From the NCBI GenBank assembly GCA_963693285.1, contig OY848931.1, positions 687,001 to 751,000 on the forward strand: a DNA stretch of 64,000 bases. The letters run 5' to 3'. This document shows positions 1-12,822 of this stretch, one piece after another (position 1 is the first letter of the stretch; each line of letters opens with the position of its first letter). Under the pieces are notes generated by a model. That model was not told the DNA's origin and ran no database searches. It saw only the letters and a list, made by a program, of their open reading frames with translations. The position numbers and the translations under genes are program-made. This DNA comes from Xestospongia muta. Its lineage: Eukaryota > Porifera > Demospongiae > Haplosclerida > Petrosiidae.

Positions 1-690
1 AACCTGTAAACTGACAACAGCCTCCATGTGGCTACGCCAATTCTCTTGTAAATGATCATGTAATTGTTGACGTTCTCCTTGCCATTCACATTTATAATCA
101 GCAAATTCACATTCAATTTTATCATTAGGACAGTTAATCCCTTTATGATTTCCTAGATCAGTACGTGTCATGACTATACCACAGACACAGGTAACAGGAT
201 ATAACTGACACATGTCTACATGTACTCCTGTTACCTCTTCCCACGTAGATTGGTACTCACAATACTCACATCTCATTGGTCGATAAGGACAGTCAGACTC
301 CATATGGTCCCTAATGGTGTGTCTCAATCCTCGGTAACCACAATTGTTAGTACAATGTACTTCAGAATAAAGACATCCATTGTGTTCATCTGTACAATGA
401 TCTTGAAGTCCTCCTAGTTCTCCCTCCCATTGACAACCTTTGTCTTTATTATTACAATAAACTTGTAGAGATCTTAGAATTCTCTGGAGTCCTAGGTCTT
501 GTATTATATTTAAAGGTTGTCGACATACTGGACATGGCTGTCCCTCTTCGCGAAGTTTATAAGCACAAGAACCACAAAAATGATGGCCACAGACTATGTT
601 CTGGTAAGGATCAACGTAAAGAGATCCAAAACATATGGAACAATCGATCTCGAGGCCTTTAGGAGGAGGAAATACACAATCTACTTCCAT
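1..690 (-). CDS. TRAF-like RING/zinc-finger E3 ligase, 3' end outside window
   Basis: An open frame runs from an ATG at 690-688 to the window edge, 230 codons without a stop. It opens with a C3HC4 RING (CSIC, then CGHHFCGSC, then CPVC, about residues 17-57). TRAF-type zinc-finger repeats follow, with CNNKDKGCQWEGEL, CTNNCGYRGL, CEYCEYQSTWEEV and CEFADYKCEWQGE patterns. The coiled coil and MATH domain expected of a TRAF would lie beyond position 1. RING-TRAF proteins act as cytoplasmic ubiquitin ligases and adaptors below receptors; that role is inferred from the family. The ATG is only 40 bp from the ATG of the divergent TRAF gene at 731. The frame has no intron in the visible part. Confidence 0.85.
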   Translation of the reverse strand, partial: MEVDCVFPPPKGLEIDCSICFGSLYVDPYQNIVCGHHFCGSCAYKLREEGQPCPVCRQPLNIIQDLGLQRILRSLQVYCNNKDKGCQWEGELGGLQDHCTDEHNGCLYSEVHCTNNCGYRGLRHTIRDHMESDCPYRPMRCEYCEYQSTWEEVTGVHVDMCQLYPVTCVCGIVMTRTDLGNHKGINCPNDKIECEFADYKCEWQGERQQLHDHLQENWRSHMEAVVSLQV

Positions 691-730
691 GTCTTCAGCC
701 ACACCCACAATAAACCGACGTGTGTTCTCG
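691..730. promoter_or_regulatory. 40-bp gap between two divergent TRAF start codons
   Basis: The minus-strand TRAF ATG (690) and the preferred plus-strand TRAF ATG (731) face away from each other with only 40 bp between them. The two genes must share a bidirectional promoter or have overlapping 5' UTRs. No TATA box is evident. The plus frame stays open upstream to an ATG at 635, inside the other gene's RING-coding sequence, so that longer start is considered unlikely. Confidence 0.4.
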
Positions 731-2098
731 ATGGATATAGATGTTGAAATGCTTATTTTTTTGACTACTCCTCCAGATTATCTTCATCTCAAATGTCCAA
801 TATGTTTAGAACTGTTACTAGATGATCCTTATCTTGTCAGCTGCTGTGGACAACACTTCTGTGGCAGATGTATCACTAAACCTTCATTACTATGTTGTCC
901 TTTATGTGGAGTAGATGGTTACCAAAAAATACCAGACAAAAATCATCAAAGAGCCCTTCAATTTTTAAAAGTTCATTGTCTTCATTATCAAGAGGGTTGT
1001 ATGTGGGAGGGAGAATTAGGGAAGCTCAAGAGTCACCTTTCTAGAGATGGGGATTGTCGTTACGTGAAAACACCATGTATTCATCGGTGTGGTGTTTCAT
1101 TAACACATTATTTGCTGAAAGAACACGAAGAAGAGCAATGTCATAAACGTCCTGCTACATGTCAACATTGTAAACATTACACAACGACATGGGAGGATGT
1201 TATTTTTAAACATCAACCTGTATGTCCCGAGGAAGTCATCCTTTGCCCAAATACACATTGTGATGAAAAGTTTAAAAGAATTCTATTAACAGACCATCTT
1301 GCTCTATGTCCAATGGCAAAAGTGCAATGTGAATTTGCAAATGTCGGTTGTAAGTGGTCAGGTACTCGTAATGGACTTGCTAACCATTTAGATAACAATT
1401 TAAGACAACATCTAACACTTACATGCCTGGCTACTGCAAACAACTCTCAAATCATACAATCTCAACAGCTAGAGATAAAACAACTTACCCAGACTGTTAC
1501 ACGACAGAAGACAGAGCTTGAAAAACTTACTAAACAACTGGAAAGTTTAAATCAAAGCTCAAAAGGAGCAGCTGTAGTTTCATTGCCAGCTGTAAAATCA
1601 CCAGTAGCCACAGGTGCATCTAATAAAGGAAAAAATAAACCCAAAATTAAACCGCATTATGCGTTACATACTATAACATTAAGTGGTTTTCAAGCTTGTA
1701 AAACAATCAATAAATATATGACAACTGGTGGCCTGTATTTACATCCACCTTGTCAGTGTATGGAACTGCGTGTGTATCCAAACGGAATTGGTAAAGGTTT
1801 TAATTCTCATGTCTCTGTATTCTTACACATTGTTCCTGGTCAATATGATGATACATTGGTTTGGCCTTATCAAGGCTATCCAGTGGAGATACGTCTTTTT
1901 GATTCTATGAAACAAAAATCTCATGGAAAGATTATATTTTTTGATTCGAAAGCTGCTTTGGAAGCTCGTTCAAGGCCTTATACCAGTATTGGTTCTAAAG
2001 GTGTTGGGTTTGAACAGTTTGTTAGTAACCATGAAGTTCAGAGATATTTGTGCAAAGATCAACTTTACTTTGAGTTTGGGTACTCCTATGATGTTTAA
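731..2098 (+). CDS. TRAF-like RING/zinc-finger/MATH protein
   Basis: Single-exon frame of 455 aa from the ATG at 731; an in-frame ATG at 635 exists but overlaps the divergent TRAF gene. The RING is near residues 22-60 (CPIC, CCGQHFCGRC, CPLC). TRAF zinc fingers run to about residue 225 (CLHYQEGCMWEGEL, CIHRCGV, CQHCKHY, CEFANVGCKWSG). A Q/K/E-rich coiled coil follows (LEIKQLTQTVTRQK). The C-terminal third is a MATH/TRAF-C domain, recognised by the HVSVFLHIVPGQYDDTLVWP stretch and the final beta strand LYFEFGYSYDV. The likely role is trimeric cytoplasmic E3 ligase or adaptor (family knowledge). It is tandem to a close relative at 2259. Confidence 0.88.
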   Translation: MDIDVEMLIFLTTPPDYLHLKCPICLELLLDDPYLVSCCGQHFCGRCITKPSLLCCPLCGVDGYQKIPDKNHQRALQFLKVHCLHYQEGCMWEGELGKLKSHLSRDGDCRYVKTPCIHRCGVSLTHYLLKEHEEEQCHKRPATCQHCKHYTTTWEDVIFKHQPVCPEEVILCPNTHCDEKFKRILLTDHLALCPMAKVQCEFANVGCKWSGTRNGLANHLDNNLRQHLTLTCLATANNSQIIQSQQLEIKQLTQTVTRQKTELEKLTKQLESLNQSSKGAAVVSLPAVKSPVATGASNKGKNKPKIKPHYALHTITLSGFQACKTINKYMTTGGLYLHPPCQCMELRVYPNGIGKGFNSHVSVFLHIVPGQYDDTLVWPYQGYPVEIRLFDSMKQKSHGKIIFFDSKAALEARSRPYTSIGSKGVGFEQFVSNHEVQRYLCKDQLYFEFGYSYDV

Positions 2099-2258
2099 TA
2101 ACTTTTAATAACTGGCTTTATAATTGTTATTAATTTTTGTTGTTTATTATGTACTTCCGGATAATCTAATCTTGCAGACCCACGTGTAAAGAAAGTAGTT
2201 TTCATTTGCTGGCTGTGAGTGGTTGGGTGTAAAGAAAGTAGTGATTATTGATAACAGA

Positions 2259-3590
2259 ATGACGACTCAAGAAATCTCCCTTGATCCAGATCAGCTGAAG
2301 TTTGTTACTCCTCCTCCTGACTATCTTCAGTTAAAATGTCCCATATGTCTAGAACTGTTACTAGAAGACCCTTATCTTGTCAGCTGCTGTGGATATCACC
2401 TCTGTGGCAGATGTATCAAAAATATTCTCCACCAACCTTGTTCTCTTTGTAAATCTGTCTCCCTCCAGAATGTTCCAGACAAAGGATTCCAGAGGGCGCT
2501 TAGCTCTCTTTCAGTCTTTTGTTTACGCAAAGAAGAGGGATGTGTGTGGAGTGGTGAGTTGAAACAATTAAAGCAACATTTATCCAGAGAAGGTGATTGT
2601 GAATATATAGAATTAACTTGTAAACATGATGGATGTGAAGTAGTATTGTTACGATCTCTGTTGAAAGACCATGAATTAAAGTGTAGTAAACGACCAGCTA
2701 TATGTGAACATTGTAATATTTACCAGTCAACATGGGAAAATGTCCAGCACGAACATTTAAAGACCTGTCCTGACGTACTTGTTCCTTGTCCAAATGAATG
2801 TGAGGTATCTATAAAGAGGAGAGATGTGGATGACCATATTGCTCAAACTTGTCTTCTGCGTGAAATTAAATGTGAGTTTTCATTAGCTGGCTGTGAATGG
2901 TTGGGTGTCAAAGAAAACTTACCCAAACATTTGGATATATGTTGGAGGGAACACATATCATACATGACTTTATATTACTCCAAGGAAATGAAGAAACAAG
3001 ATGAAAAGATTATAAATCTCTCAAAACGTGTTGCAAACCTGGAGTTTGTTAATGGAGTGATTGATGATGTCAACTTATTATTTGAGAAAAAAATGATATC
3101 TCCAGCCTTTTCCATTGAAGATATTTTTATGCCATTTGCCATTGAAGATATTAGCCTATCTTTTACAGAACGTCAATTAGCATCATTAGATTTTGAAAAA
3201 ACTAAAGAAAATCTACAATTTGTAGTTGATCGATGGCATTACAAACGTTCTCACAATAACCTTCATCACAGCCCAGTGTTCCATCTTGATTCAATCTACA
3301 AAATGCAGGTAACTGTACATTGTAATGGCTATGGCAGTGGAAAAGGAAGTCATGTCTCTGTGTATGCCACTCTTTTGTCTTTCATCCCCTTTATGGGTGA
3401 CTTGGTGATAAGATTACGCAATCAGAGAACCGACAATCATTTAGTTAGAGAGATTCATTTTGATGAATCTACTCCACGACTTAAACAGGTTGGCATTCCA
3501 AAGTTTGTTGCTTTTCAACATTTAGACCCATACCTAAGATCTCGTGATGATGGCCTGCAATTTGAACTACCTCAAGTTACAATAATATAA
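2259..3590 (+). CDS. TRAF-like RING/zinc-finger/MATH protein, tandem paralogue
   Basis: Single-exon frame of 443 aa. The only upstream extension begins with TTG, so the ATG at 2259 (MTTQEISLDPDQ) is chosen. The RING (CPICLELLLEDPYLVSCC, CGRC, CSLC) is nearly the same as in the gene at 731, which marks a recent tandem duplication. TRAF zinc fingers follow (CLRKEEGCVWSGEL, CKHDGCEV, CEHCNIYQSTWE, CEFSLAGCEWLG). A short helical linker leads to a shorter, more diverged MATH-like domain (GSHVSVYATLLSF, then LQFELPQVTII at the C terminus). The lack of introns contrasts with the exon-rich neighbours. Confidence 0.87.
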   Translation: MTTQEISLDPDQLKFVTPPPDYLQLKCPICLELLLEDPYLVSCCGYHLCGRCIKNILHQPCSLCKSVSLQNVPDKGFQRALSSLSVFCLRKEEGCVWSGELKQLKQHLSREGDCEYIELTCKHDGCEVVLLRSLLKDHELKCSKRPAICEHCNIYQSTWENVQHEHLKTCPDVLVPCPNECEVSIKRRDVDDHIAQTCLLREIKCEFSLAGCEWLGVKENLPKHLDICWREHISYMTLYYSKEMKKQDEKIINLSKRVANLEFVNGVIDDVNLLFEKKMISPAFSIEDIFMPFAIEDISLSFTERQLASLDFEKTKENLQFVVDRWHYKRSHNNLHHSPVFHLDSIYKMQVTVHCNGYGSGKGSHVSVYATLLSFIPFMGDLVIRLRNQRTDNHLVREIHFDESTPRLKQVGIPKFVAFQHLDPYLRSRDDGLQFELPQVTII

Positions 3591-3693
3591 CTTCTATAAC
3601 ATGTTATATAGTTGAACTCAATTATTATGTAGTTATAATATGTTGTACAATAGACAATATTAAATAATTATGAAGTATAATTAACTTGTTTAT

Positions 3694-4872
3694 TTAATCT
3701 ATTTTCCTCTTAATCCACTTTCTAAGTACTACTGGTAGTAGTGACAATATTGCAAACACTGCTAACACAGTTATTGAAGTCATTGATATATGTCCACTAG
3801 TTGTTGTCAACTGATATAATGTAGTGCCTGCTCGTATGAATAGAAAAGAAGGCGGAGCAACACCTACAAGAGAAAGAGGGTAAACAGTGAGATCAAAGTG
3901 TTGCTTCAAGGTCTTACCAAGGAATGTTCCAATAAAGAACGGCCATATTTGTACACCGAGGAGAGGTGATGCTATGTTGATAAACCAGTTTGGTAAGAAT
4001 GGAGTGATGCGTAAAAACATAATATAATTTAACATATCGGAACGATGTTTGGCAACCTAATGAGAGATATCGATAAAATTATACAACCATAATGGTTTAC
4101 TTTAAGTTTCCATGCGTTAAGAGATTCTGGAAACCATTTCATTATTAGACCATGTCCCACCATGAACGAGAGAAGATAACAAAATGTAGCACCAAGTGCT
4201 GAACACTAAGAGAGAGAGCTTAACAAGAGGTAAACACTGACTCTACTCACTAAACAAACAAAGAAGAGGGCCAAAAAGAAAGGAAAGAGAAATCCAGAGA
4301 GAATGCTCAAAAAGATGCTACCAGGAATGGCAAAGGTCTGTAGACTATGAGAACCAGTCAAAGAATATGAACTTATCATGTATCCATTAATTTCCTATCT
4401 ATCCATTTTAAACACAGGATACAATATATATGTCACTATCACACCACCAAGTACAGTGTAGTAATGCGAGTCTTTATACTTTGACAATACACGTCCTAAA
4501 TCTTTAGCTTCCTCGATGTTCCTCGGTACCTTTAACTTGATAGCATCATCTCTATATAAAATAGGCCAAATAATAATGGATGTATAGATAAAGAATGGAC
4601 ACATGTTATTGTATTACTTTCACTTTCACTTACTCATCCATTTCAGGGAAATTTAAAAATACTGATATCAGACAACCTATTGATGCTATGAATATTATTA
4701 ACAATGTCCAGCTGGCAACTTTATTAGACATCACAGTATTGTTCAGTTTCTCCTTTTGTTTCATTAGATCTAATTGGTACAATCGAGACAAGTGATTGTT
4801 ACTGGGTTGAAGTAGCTGATTAGATTGAAGGGATCCATTCATTTTAACTGAATCAACAGTTGTTGCTTCCAT
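3694..4872 (-). CDS. TMEM41B: TMEM41B-like ER membrane protein (VTT/DedA family)
   Basis: Six exons rebuilt on the minus strand: 4872-4634, 4551-4423, 4344-4251, 4205-4101, 4056-3918 and 3863-3694. They join in phase to 291 aa, the length of human TMEM41B. An N-terminal membrane segment (WTLLIIFIASIGCLISVFL) comes first. Then come VTT-domain blocks: KVPRNIEEAKDLGRVLSKYK, FLQTFAIPGSIFLSILSGFL, NYIMFLRITPFLPNWFINIA, GTFLGVAPPSF and AGTTLYQLT. TMEM41B is an ER lipid scramblase needed for autophagosome and lipid-droplet formation (family knowledge). The C terminus is basic (KRKID). Intron 5 (3917-3864) is 54 nt with no stop, so a read-through frame hides it. The gene is divergent from RECQL. An A/B paralogue choice is not certain. 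Confidence 0.9.
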
Positions 4873-5059
4873 TATCTGGTGTAAATCTTTAGAATAATTA
4901 AAGATGTATCACTCGATCACAAGTTTATCCTAGGTTTAGTTATCGCACTGTTTACTCATCATACTTCCACATGCCTGACATGATTGATGACATAATAGTA
5001 TGACTTAAGAGTTCATAAAGGGTTAAAAAAGTTCCTTCACTCCACCCACGTGGTTTGAC
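4873..5059. promoter_or_regulatory. Divergent promoter region, TMEM41B-like / RECQL
   Basis: This 187-bp gap separates two divergent start codons (4872 minus, 5060 plus), so both promoters or 5' UTRs must lie here or overlap. A CACGTG E-box palindrome is at 5047-5052, just before the RECQL ATG. No TATA box is evident. Confidence 0.4.
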
Positions 5060-7666
<2,607 letters not shown>

Positions 7667-7796
7667 AAATATTATTAATTATTAAGCAATAATTTAGCAG
7701 TTGATTTTGATATGAATAATCTTGCTCATTGTATGCAATTTATAACAAGACTATAGGTGACTATAAGTCAATTTTCAAAGGTATTTACTAAGTGCA

Positions 7797-7802
7797 AATA
7801 AA
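7797..7802 (+). terminator. AATAAA poly(A) signal of RECQL
   Basis: AATAAA lies 131 bp after the RECQL stop codon in AT-rich DNA, a suitable cleavage and polyadenylation signal. Confidence 0.55.
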
Positions 7803-7925
7803 TTTCTTTTCAATAATATTATCTCTTCAATTTTGTTTCAAAAAATTGGCTCCATATACCTGTTTTCAATTTTTTTCTTTGACACAATCATTAAAAAAAG
7901 TCATAACTATTGAACTTAAAAGTTG

Positions 7926-7931
7926 TTTATT
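7926..7931 (-). terminator. AATAAA poly(A) signal of gene N1
   Basis: TTTATT on the plus strand reads AATAAA on the minus strand, 116 nt after the N1 stop codon at 8047. It partly overlaps the expected 3' UTR of the convergent RECQL gene. Confidence 0.5.
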
Positions 7932-8046
7932 ATCAAAAGATATTTAAAATAATTTGTGTAAAAAAGTAAAAAGTTCTCCAACATACAATTAATACATAGC
8001 TAGATAAGTGAGCATATAAATGTGTAGCAAATTATTCCACTTGGTT

Positions 8047-11000
8047 TTAGACATCTAGACCAAGATGTTTGCGTATCTCATTAGCTTTTGTCCTATTATT
8101 AACTATAGGTCCTTCAATGACAGAGATAACTGTCTCCCAGGTCACAGGAGATGACTGAGTACTTATCCAGCACTCAATCACTTTAGAAAGCTTGGTATTA
8201 TCACTTCCCATTTCATTTTTTATACTTTCCAAATTATTTTGATCAATGCCAAAGCCTAAACCAATATCATACCAATTGTTGCTGATATTAGCTAATAGAT
8301 TAAGTAGAACACTTTTTTGGTGGGCCTTGTTTAAGATAACAATGTTTACTTTTGGCTTTTTTCTCATTTCATATTCAAAGTGATCAGTGCTTGAAGTCTT
8401 TTCAGTTTTTCTCTTTGTACCAGCTTCTAAAATAATGTGGAGATAAAGAAAGAATGTATATTTATAATAGAGTACTTTGTTGATAACTTTGACTGGACAG
8501 CACTGATGTTTGATCACTTGCACTTTCTATAGAAATGACATGACATTTTAGTATGTGATGATGCATTGATGTACTTACTTTCAAGAAATTTGCCCAGCTT
8601 GTCTGCTAAATCTTTCTGCTGGATGTTGCGTGCTAACACTTCTTTTACCCATAGTCCAACATCTTCTGGAGTAAATATACCAGTATTCCTCATTGATTCT
8701 CTTCCCTCTATACTATTTAGAGAAGAGTGTCTTCCTTGTTTCAAAGAACAAAACTTTATTTTACAGTTGTGTGATCTAGGAGTATCACCTATTATTGTCT
8801 AGATAATAATGAAAATGATTGCTATCATGTCGTGAACACCTTACTTGTAATTCATCTTCAAACTGCATTTTCAACATTGGAAGTTTATGATCAGGACAAG
8901 TTGGTATCATGTCATCATCACATTTCTCTTCATATAATCTATCAGCACAAGTCAGGCATACTAAAATAGGCACTGAAGTGAAATCATTTTCAAAAATTTT
9001 CATCCATTCCTCAGCAGAGGCAGTATGAAATTTCCTTTGAATAGAAGAACATTAATAAAATTATTTGGTTGATGTAGATCTTACTCATATCCACAAACAA
9101 ATATCACAATTTGTGCTAAACCAACCAACAGTTTAGCTAGACCTCCAATGGACTCATCTCTGTCATCTACTCCTGGAAAATCAATCACACTTAATCCCTC
9201 TACAGAGTCATCCAAATTATAAATAAAAGGTACTGTTGTACGTGCTGACTGAGTAGTACCTTGTACTGTCTATAATTATAAAATGAAGGTCTTATTATAT
9301 GCATGATGAAATGTTACTTACTTGTCTTCTAAAGACTTTATTCACTAGTGTTGATTTCCCTGAGTTGACAAGTCCTATCACACCTACTGTAGTATAGCTT
9401 GCTAGACTCTCTCGAAGCTGATAAATATTCAATGCCCAAATAAGCCAATGAGCTAAAAGAGGTTGGTATGGTTTAGGAACAAGAGCAAGAGCAGTTTCTT
9501 TAAACTGTACATCCCAGTTATTAATAATGGTTTGGACATTGGTAGAAGTGGTAATATCTCGCTTTTTACAAATGTCAGCTAACTCTCGTTCCAGAGAGTA
9601 ACTGATGTATTGACTACTACAGGTGACTGTCTTATTCATAACTTGTAACAAGAATTGTAGTTTAGCATTATAACCTGTTAGTTGTTCTGGTATTTTGTCT
9701 CCTGCATCATTACTGAGAATCCCTTCGATAAATTTAGTTATCTGTATAACAATTGCCTGATTTTGTTGAGAAGATAAGATGTTAGCAATATCTTTTCCAT
9801 CAAGAGCAAACAGAGCCCATACTCCTACAGCACCAGAACTATCAGTTTGTAGAGCTTTGGCAGTATCTAGAGGATTGTTGACTAATGGAACTCGGATCTG
9901 TTGTTCCATAAACCCTCCTAACATAGTAACACAAGGATTCAAGTCATTTTCAATTATATTATTAACTTTTTGGAGCATATCACAATTTCCTGTAGCTATA
10001 CTTCCCAGCTTTACATCTTTGTGTCCTTTTGAAAGGGAAGAAAGATCTTGTCTGGCCTTACGTAAGATTTGAGGTAATGGTGTTAATGCACCAACAGCTG
10101 TATTGCATGATAATGCTTTTGAGATTGGGTACGCCTCTCCTATATTACAACCACTGATTAGAGTGAGGGCATGGTGTTGACTAAGTCGCTTAGCCTCAGA
10201 GTCAACAGCTTGAGAGAGAGATTTGAAGGCATCCACAACTGAGTCTCTGTGTGGAAATTGTGGAAGTAGAATTTTTTCATCAACTTTCTTATGAATTGAA
10301 GATTTGGGGTGGGGTTGATCATAGATTCTCTGGTCTCTGGTACCATTTTGATACTCTAATGGATTAAAATAAATACCATGTTCTTCATTTCTTTCCTTCT
10401 CATTGTCATCATCATTTGATAATCTATGCCTCTTAACTCTCTCTACATAAAACATATGTCCCCTGGTGGCTTGAATGTGCTCTTCAAGCCTGTTTGTTCC
10501 TTCCTTACAACCCCTAGCCATTAACTTAGATACTGGGAGTGACGATGTATGAGCTACACTTAATATAGCTTGAGCACATTTACAACCTGTAGCAAGAGTG
10601 GTGCAACCTGCAATAGCAAAACCTATGCTCTCCATAGGAACAATACGTGCAGCCTCTTGTAGAAACTTGATAATGAAATAGAAACGTTTGGTCATTTTAC
10701 CAGCTTGTACAGATGGAGATTGCTCAAGTAGAGCACTGAGAAAAGATAATGAAATAATTTGACTTGGAGTTTGCTTAGCAAGTTGACTCTGACGAAATGA
10801 TATTGGATCTGGTTCCTACAGAGGTACATAATATGATTTATTAATTACAATTGACCAACTCACATTATAAAAAACAGGAATATATTGGGAGAAGGTATTA
10901 GCAAACCTACTGTAAACTGTCACATGAACAACATCATCTCCATCAATATCTGCATAACTAAATGTGGCACTAACACTATGATTATAGCAAATTTGTTTTT

Positions 11001-12772
11001 CAGTAATATGTTTAGGAGATATTTCAATGAAGATTGATTTATTTCTAGATATTTTAACATCCAATATACTACAGAACCACAAATTATCTCCATTTATGAC
11101 AACTGCCAACTCTTGTCCATTAGGATGTTTATGTAGGTGAAGCTCCACCTTTGAAATTGTAGGTAAAAGAGATTTAACTTCCTGTATAGATTCTGATGTC
11201 TTGCGTGGGGGAATTTTATAACAATCAGGTTCCTTATCTAGAAACCCTCGTAGTACTTTCTTATAGTAATTCTCCATATTATGCTAAAACAATGTAAATA
11301 TTGTATAATTTGCTATCATTAGAAATACCTGTTGTATAGTTTCTGTCCCAATATGTGGCTCTAAATGTTGTACTTTTTTCCAGTTGATACCATCACTACT
11401 GCTTTGTATCAAAATTACATTGCCAATATAGTCATTAATGTTAAAGATAGTAAAATCAAGTATTGTCTGCAGATATTCTTTCATCTCCTGAAATAGATAC
11501 TTTAATATTAAAACAAATATTGTTGTCCTTACTTCATAATCTAACATTGTCAGTTGTTGTAATATTGATTTCTCTTTTTCTAACACAGTTAATATTGTCT
11601 ATAAGACAAACAAGAATTGGATATAGTCCTGAAAAGCCATACCTTTCTCTCTTCTGGTGTCATATGACTCATGTCAGAAAAAAATTTTTCGAATTCATTT
11701 GTTATGATGGCTAATAGAGAATTTTGGAATTGCTGAGGTTGTTGCTGAGTTGGCATGACTTGTGGGCGAACCATTCCAATAGGTTGAGGCTGTTGTTGTT
11801 GTCGTCGTTGTTGTTGCATTGGTCTGATTAAGGACTGTCCCATTTGTCCTGGTGGACCCACCAGATTATATATGCCTTGAGATGAAGGATACTGCTGACC
11901 AGGTTGTTGTTGTTGTTGTTGAAATTGCTGTTGCTGTTGTTGTAAATGTTGTTGTTGTAATTGTTGTTGTTGCTGCTGCTGTTGCAACTGTTGTTGTTGT
12001 TGAAATTGCTGTTGCTGTTGTTGTAATTGCTGTTTTTGCTCAAATCTGGTCAAAAACATCTAAAAGAACAACATTTAGTCACTAGTTAATATGAAATTCA
12101 TTAATACCTTTCTCTGTTCTGGTGTAGCCTTTTCAAGAACTTGTCTAAAACGTTGATTATTTTGTAGAACAGACAACATACTAGTTTGTTGTTGTATAGT
12201 AGTAGGACCTGATACACTTGTAGTAGCTCCACCCATCATTCCTTGACGTTGTTGAGGTTGTTGACCAATACCAGTGTTTATAAGTGTCTGCTGTTGCTGT
12301 ACTGGTTGATGAGTCATTGTTGGTTGCTGTACAAATTGTTGCTGAGCTACTGAAGATAGCAGCATGCTTGTAGTTAGCAGTTGTTGAGGTAGAGAACTCA
12401 TTTGCATTGATGTGGGTTGTTGCTGCAATGATTGAGGCTGGTTGAAAGTCTAGTAAACAAAGTCAGGTAATATTATAGTTAATATTCAATTCTTTAAAGT
12501 TCACTTACATTCTGTCCTACCTGAGTTTGTTGTTGTCCAACAAACATAGATTGTTGTGATACAGCTTGTTGTTGAGAGAAGGAAGGCTGTCCTATTGGTA
12601 TAGTAGATGAAGCAGGAGGATTACCTGGTAGAGTACCAGGTTGAGACATGGGTAGTCCTCCTTGGGACGAGGGCTGACCTAAAACTCCAGGTCCACCAAC
12701 TCCTCCAGGTACCTGCTATAAGTTGAATAGTGTGACATAAGACAAGTAATAGTTTACCATTCCCAGTGGCTT

Positions 12773-12822
<50 letters not shown>

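Larger units (their letters stand above)
7667..8046. other. Convergent 3' UTR interval
   Basis: This 380-bp AT-rich gap lies between the RECQL stop and the stop of the first array gene. It holds poly(A) signals for both strands and no open frame of note. Confidence 0.6.

Noticed and set aside
635..730. Longer start (ATG at 635) for the TRAF-like gene at 731
   Set aside because: The extra 32 residues are low in similarity to TRAFs and are antisense to the RING-coding start of the divergent TRAF gene.
220..747. Plus-strand frames at 220-417 and 517-747
   Set aside because: They are shadows of the minus-strand TRAF gene, whose translation shows a clear RING and zinc fingers.
1213..1443. Minus-strand frame inside the TRAF gene
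   Set aside because: It is the antisense shadow of the zinc-finger region and shows no domain.
11852..12085. Val-rich plus-strand frame
   Set aside because: It is the reverse reading of the CAG/CAA polyglutamine tract.
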